Source: JBMNQH01 sp050944035
GTDB lineage: Bacteria > Bacillota > Clostridia > Oscillospirales > Oscillospiraceae
Reading direction: 5' to 3'
NCBI GenBank assembly: GCA_050944035.1
Contig: JBMNQH010000034.1
Span: 1 to 7,337 of the forward strand
DNA length: 7,337 bases
Shown: positions 5,458 to 7,337 of the stretch, in pieces
Position numbering within the stretch: position 1 is the first letter of the stretch
Layout of the letters: every line of letters starts with the position of its first letter
Notes under the pieces: generated by a model
What the model was told of the DNA's origin: nothing
The model's database searches: none
What the model saw: only the letters and a program-made list of their open reading frames with translations
Made by a program: the position numbers and the translations under genes

Positions 5458-7171
5458 GATTGTTACAAGGATCACGGCTTTGCCGAAACCTGCGACTTTC
5501 AAAGAGGCAGCAAAGTCGGTGCAGAGGGTGGCTGCGTATGCGAGGGTTTCCACCGACCATGAAGAACAGGAAACGAGCCTCACGGCGCAGACTGATTACT
5601 ACAGAAAAAAGATACTTGAACATCCGGGATGGGAGTTCGTGGAAATCTATGTGGACGATGGAATCTCCGGCTTGAGTACGAATCGCAGGGAGGGCTTTAA
5701 CCGCATGGTGGAGGACTGCCTTGCCGGACACATAGACCTGGTTCTTACGAAGTCCATATCGAGGTTCGCAAGAAACACGGTAGATACGGTCACCACGATA
5801 CGCAAGCTGAAAGAAAAAGGTGTGGGTGTCTACTTCGAGAAGGAGAACATCTTCACCACGGATTCAAAGGGCGAGTTCCTGCTGACCATTATGTCTTCGC
5901 TTGCCCAGGAAGAGAGCCGCTCCATCTCCGAAAATGTGACATGGGGACAGAGAAAAAGAATGGCAGACGGAAAGGTCAGTCTTGCGTACAGTCGTTTCCT
6001 TGGATACGACAAGGGCGCAGATAAGTACACGATGGTCGTAAACGAGGAGCAGGCGGTCACGGTGCGCAGGATTTTTCATATGTTCCTGCAGGGCTATACG
6101 CCGCACACGACCGCCTCTCTGCTCACGGCAGACGGAGTGCCGACTCCATGCGGCTGCGATACATGGAGCGGAGCGACAGTCCGCAGGATGCTGTCGAATG
6201 AGAAATATAAAGGTGACGCTCTTCTGCAAAAGGAATTTACGGTAGATTTTCTCAAGAAGAAAATGAAGAAAAACAAGGGAGAGCTTCCTCAATACTATGT
6301 CGAAGAAGACCACGAGCCGATTATCAGCCCGTGGCTTTTTGATTATGTGCAGAAAAAACTTGATGCCAGATTTGAGATTGGCAATACAAGGTACAGCGGA
6401 GTGACGCTGATCAGCAGCAAGCTGATCTGCGGGAAATGCGGCTCGATCTACGGTCCCAAGCCGTGGCATTCCACCAGCTACAACAACCTGGTATGGCAAT
6501 GCCGCCGCAGGCACATCAAGGAGAATAAATGTCTCGCATTTAATATCTACGATAAGATGCTCCACTTTGCCGTCCACGATATGGCGATGCATGAGGTGTG
6601 TCAAAGGAATATCGAGCAGACCGTGGCGGACGCCGTCCTACCACTGATGCCGGACGATAGAAAACAGAAAGCCCTGGAGTGGCTGCGGGACTTCCGGTTA
6701 AGAGACATCTGGAAACTGCAATCGGATGAAGCGGACATTGCGCTGATTATTGACCGAATCGTAATCATGGAAGACGGTGCGGCAGAAGTGCATCTGATAG
6801 ACGGCAAGGTTCAAAACTACACATTCCCGGAATTCCATCCGGCGCAGTATAAGGCGGAGAGGCAGAAAGGAAAGGACAAGAAGAAAAAGCCTGCGAGAAA
6901 GCCTATGCCGAAGATATCCACCGTCATTACGATTTGCGAGAACTGCGGCGAGTCGATCCAGCAATACGCAGGACGGAAGCCTAAGAGATTCTGCTGCAAC
7001 GAATGCCGCAATCAATGGTGGAATCAGCATCTCGACCAGGTGAAACGGAAAACCTACTACGAGATCACCTGTCAGCACTGCGGAAAGGTCATAACGGTTT
7101 ACGGTGATAAGCGTAGGAAATACTGTAGCCATGAGTGCTACATTGCGGATCGGTTCAGCAAAGGCAAATGA
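5447..7171 (+). CDS. Large serine recombinase (site-specific integrase) with extra C-terminal zinc modules
   Basis: This 574-residue enzyme should integrate and excise the element by double-strand cleavage, strand exchange and religation through a serine linkage. The resolvase domain (about 27-170) has the nucleophile Ser35 in YARVSTD, D70/D71 in the VDDGISG motif, and arginines R106 and R109 in SRFARNT. The recombinase domain follows (about 184-300, from LGYDKGADKY). A zinc ribbon has C328, C331, C352 and C362. After a basic linker (GKDKKKKPARKPMPK) come two further cysteine clusters: C497/C500/C516 or C517/C520 and C542/C545/C560/C564. The length is within the usual range of TndX/TnpX-type enzymes. 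The start overlaps the upstream gene by 11 bp, with GGGGTG at 5434-5439 as ribosome binding site. It reads away from the hsdM junction and no terminator follows it. Confidence 0.95.
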   Translation: MPDRIVTRITALPKPATFKEAAKSVQRVAAYARVSTDHEEQETSLTAQTDYYRKKILEHPGWEFVEIYVDDGISGLSTNRREGFNRMVEDCLAGHIDLVLTKSISRFARNTVDTVTTIRKLKEKGVGVYFEKENIFTTDSKGEFLLTIMSSLAQEESRSISENVTWGQRKRMADGKVSLAYSRFLGYDKGADKYTMVVNEEQAVTVRRIFHMFLQGYTPHTTASLLTADGVPTPCGCDTWSGATVRRMLSNEKYKGDALLQKEFTVDFLKKKMKKNKGELPQYYVEEDHEPIISPWLFDYVQKKLDARFEIGNTRYSGVTLISSKLICGKCGSIYGPKPWHSTSYNNLVWQCRRRHIKENKCLAFNIYDKMLHFAVHDMAMHEVCQRNIEQTVADAVLPLMPDDRKQKALEWLRDFRLRDIWKLQSDEADIALIIDRIVIMEDGAAEVHLIDGKVQNYTFPEFHPAQYKAERQKGKDKKKKPARKPMPKISTVITICENCGESIQQYAGRKPKRFCCNECRNQWWNQHLDQVKRKTYYEITCQHCGKVITVYGDKRRKYCSHECYIADRFSKGK

Positions 7172-7202
7172 CAAGAAACAACAACAAATTACACCAAACC
7201 TA

Positions 7203-7231
7203 TTGAAAATCGCACCGACATCTGCTATAAT
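7203..7231 (+). promoter_or_regulatory. Strong sigma-A type promoter of the helix-turn-helix gene
   Basis: TTGAAA (7203-7208) and TATAAT (7226-7231) are separated by exactly 17 bases. The -10 is extended by TGC (7223-7225), giving TGnTATAAT. This is close to the ideal vegetative promoter and predicts a transcript start near 7238, about 36 bases before the ATG at 7274. Confidence 0.85.
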
Positions 7232-7286
7232 ATATAGTGACTTACTGTGAGAAATTCGTTCGGAGGTGCAGAGATGGCAGATGTCG
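7216..7286. repeat. Inverted repeat spanning the promoter spacer and first codons of the helix-turn-helix gene
   Basis: CGACATCTGC (7216-7225) is the exact reverse complement of GCAGATGTCG (7277-7286). The left arm fills the end of the -35/-10 spacer; the right arm covers codons 2-5. In RNA the pairing can continue three more pairs (7226-7228 with 7274-7276, one of them G-U) and would include the AUG. Arm centres are 61 bp apart, about six helical turns. Confidence 0.75.
7262..7268 (+). promoter_or_regulatory. Ribosome binding site of the helix-turn-helix gene
   Basis: GGAGGTG is a near-ideal Shine-Dalgarno sequence 5 bases before ATG 7274. It lies in the loop of the possible read-through hairpin described for 7216-7286. 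Confidence 0.8.
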
Positions 7287-7337
7287 CTAACGATAAATGG
7301 ATAAACATTGACGAAGCCGCGGAATATCTGGGAGTCA
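7274..7337 (+). CDS. Excisionase-like helix-turn-helix DNA-binding protein, 3' partial
   Basis: Only 21 residues are visible. They contain KWINIDEAAEYLGV, the start of the excisionase/MerR-like winged helix-turn-helix family (the pattern in which a short strand is followed by a helix with E-A-A-x-x-L-G-V). Such small proteins bind DNA as excisionases or as regulators, and similar ones also sit beside DNA methyltransferase genes in defence loci (from memory). The gene has its own strong promoter and ribosome binding site. The start is well supported; the full function depends on the unseen part. Confidence 0.75.
   Translation, partial: MADVANDKWINIDEAAEYLGV

Larger units (their letters stand above)
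4924..7337 (+). mobile_element. Serine-recombinase integrative element, left end, extends past the window
   Basis: This stretch separates the hsdM 5' part from its expected 3' part. It carries a small helical protein gene, a large serine recombinase reading away from the junction, and the start of an excisionase-like helix-turn-helix gene, which is a standard integration and excision module. The recombinase lies about 520 bp from the junction. No conjugation, phage or resistance genes are visible, so I cannot tell whether this is a conjugative element, a prophage or a small genomic island. The right end is outside the window. Confidence 0.7.

Noticed and set aside
5864..6604. Minus-strand open frame of 246 codons
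   Set aside because: It is opposite the recombinase catalytic and recombinase domains and has no recognisable features; a shadow frame.
1..7337. CRISPR array, tRNA or rRNA genes, insertion sequence
   Set aside because: No regularly spaced repeats, no tRNA-like cloverleaf or rRNA sequence, and no transposase other than the serine recombinase were seen.

Overview
The window looks like a piece of an anaerobic, gut-type Clostridia chromosome (Lachnospiraceae/Ruminococcaceae-like). I infer this from moderate GC content, the style of the Hsd proteins, A/G-rich ribosome binding sites, and a large serine recombinase of the kind common on clostridial integrative elements. No species can be named from the sequence alone.

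Layout: (1) 1-4959 is a tightly packed type I restriction-modification operon in the unusual order hsdR - hsdS - small membrane protein gene - hsdM. hsdR is cut by the window start exactly in its nuclease domain. The genes abut or overlap (TAAATG at hsdR/hsdS, 8-bp overlap at orf/hsdM), so they look like one co-translated unit. (2) hsdM stops making sense as HsdM after about residue 173, in the codon where the SAM-binding motif DPACGTGGF should start. Foreign sequence follows and the frame closes 11 codons later. (3) 4926-5265 is non-coding. It holds a rho-independent terminator, several dyads, and four copies of a TAACGAT(A/T) motif in both orientations. (4) 5266-7171 holds a small helical protein gene overlapping the gene of a 574-residue large serine recombinase with three cysteine clusters. 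(5) 7172-7273 holds a near-consensus promoter, followed at 7274 by the start of an excisionase-like helix-turn-helix gene that runs off the window.

Interpretation: a serine-recombinase mobile element appears to have integrated into the conserved motif I region of hsdM, with its left end at about 4924. Only that end is visible; the right end and the rest of hsdM should lie downstream. HsdM is needed for both methylation and the type I restriction complex, so the insertion should silence the whole system without leaving unprotected restriction activity. Precise excision could switch it back on. This switch is an inference.

The most distinctive unlisted signals are: a perfect 10-bp inverted repeat, extendable to 13 RNA pairs through the start codon, linking the promoter spacer and the first codons of the helix-turn-helix gene; the TAACGATA motif cluster upstream of the recombinase; the uncharacterised membrane protein built into the hsd operon; and the mosaic base composition of hsdS.
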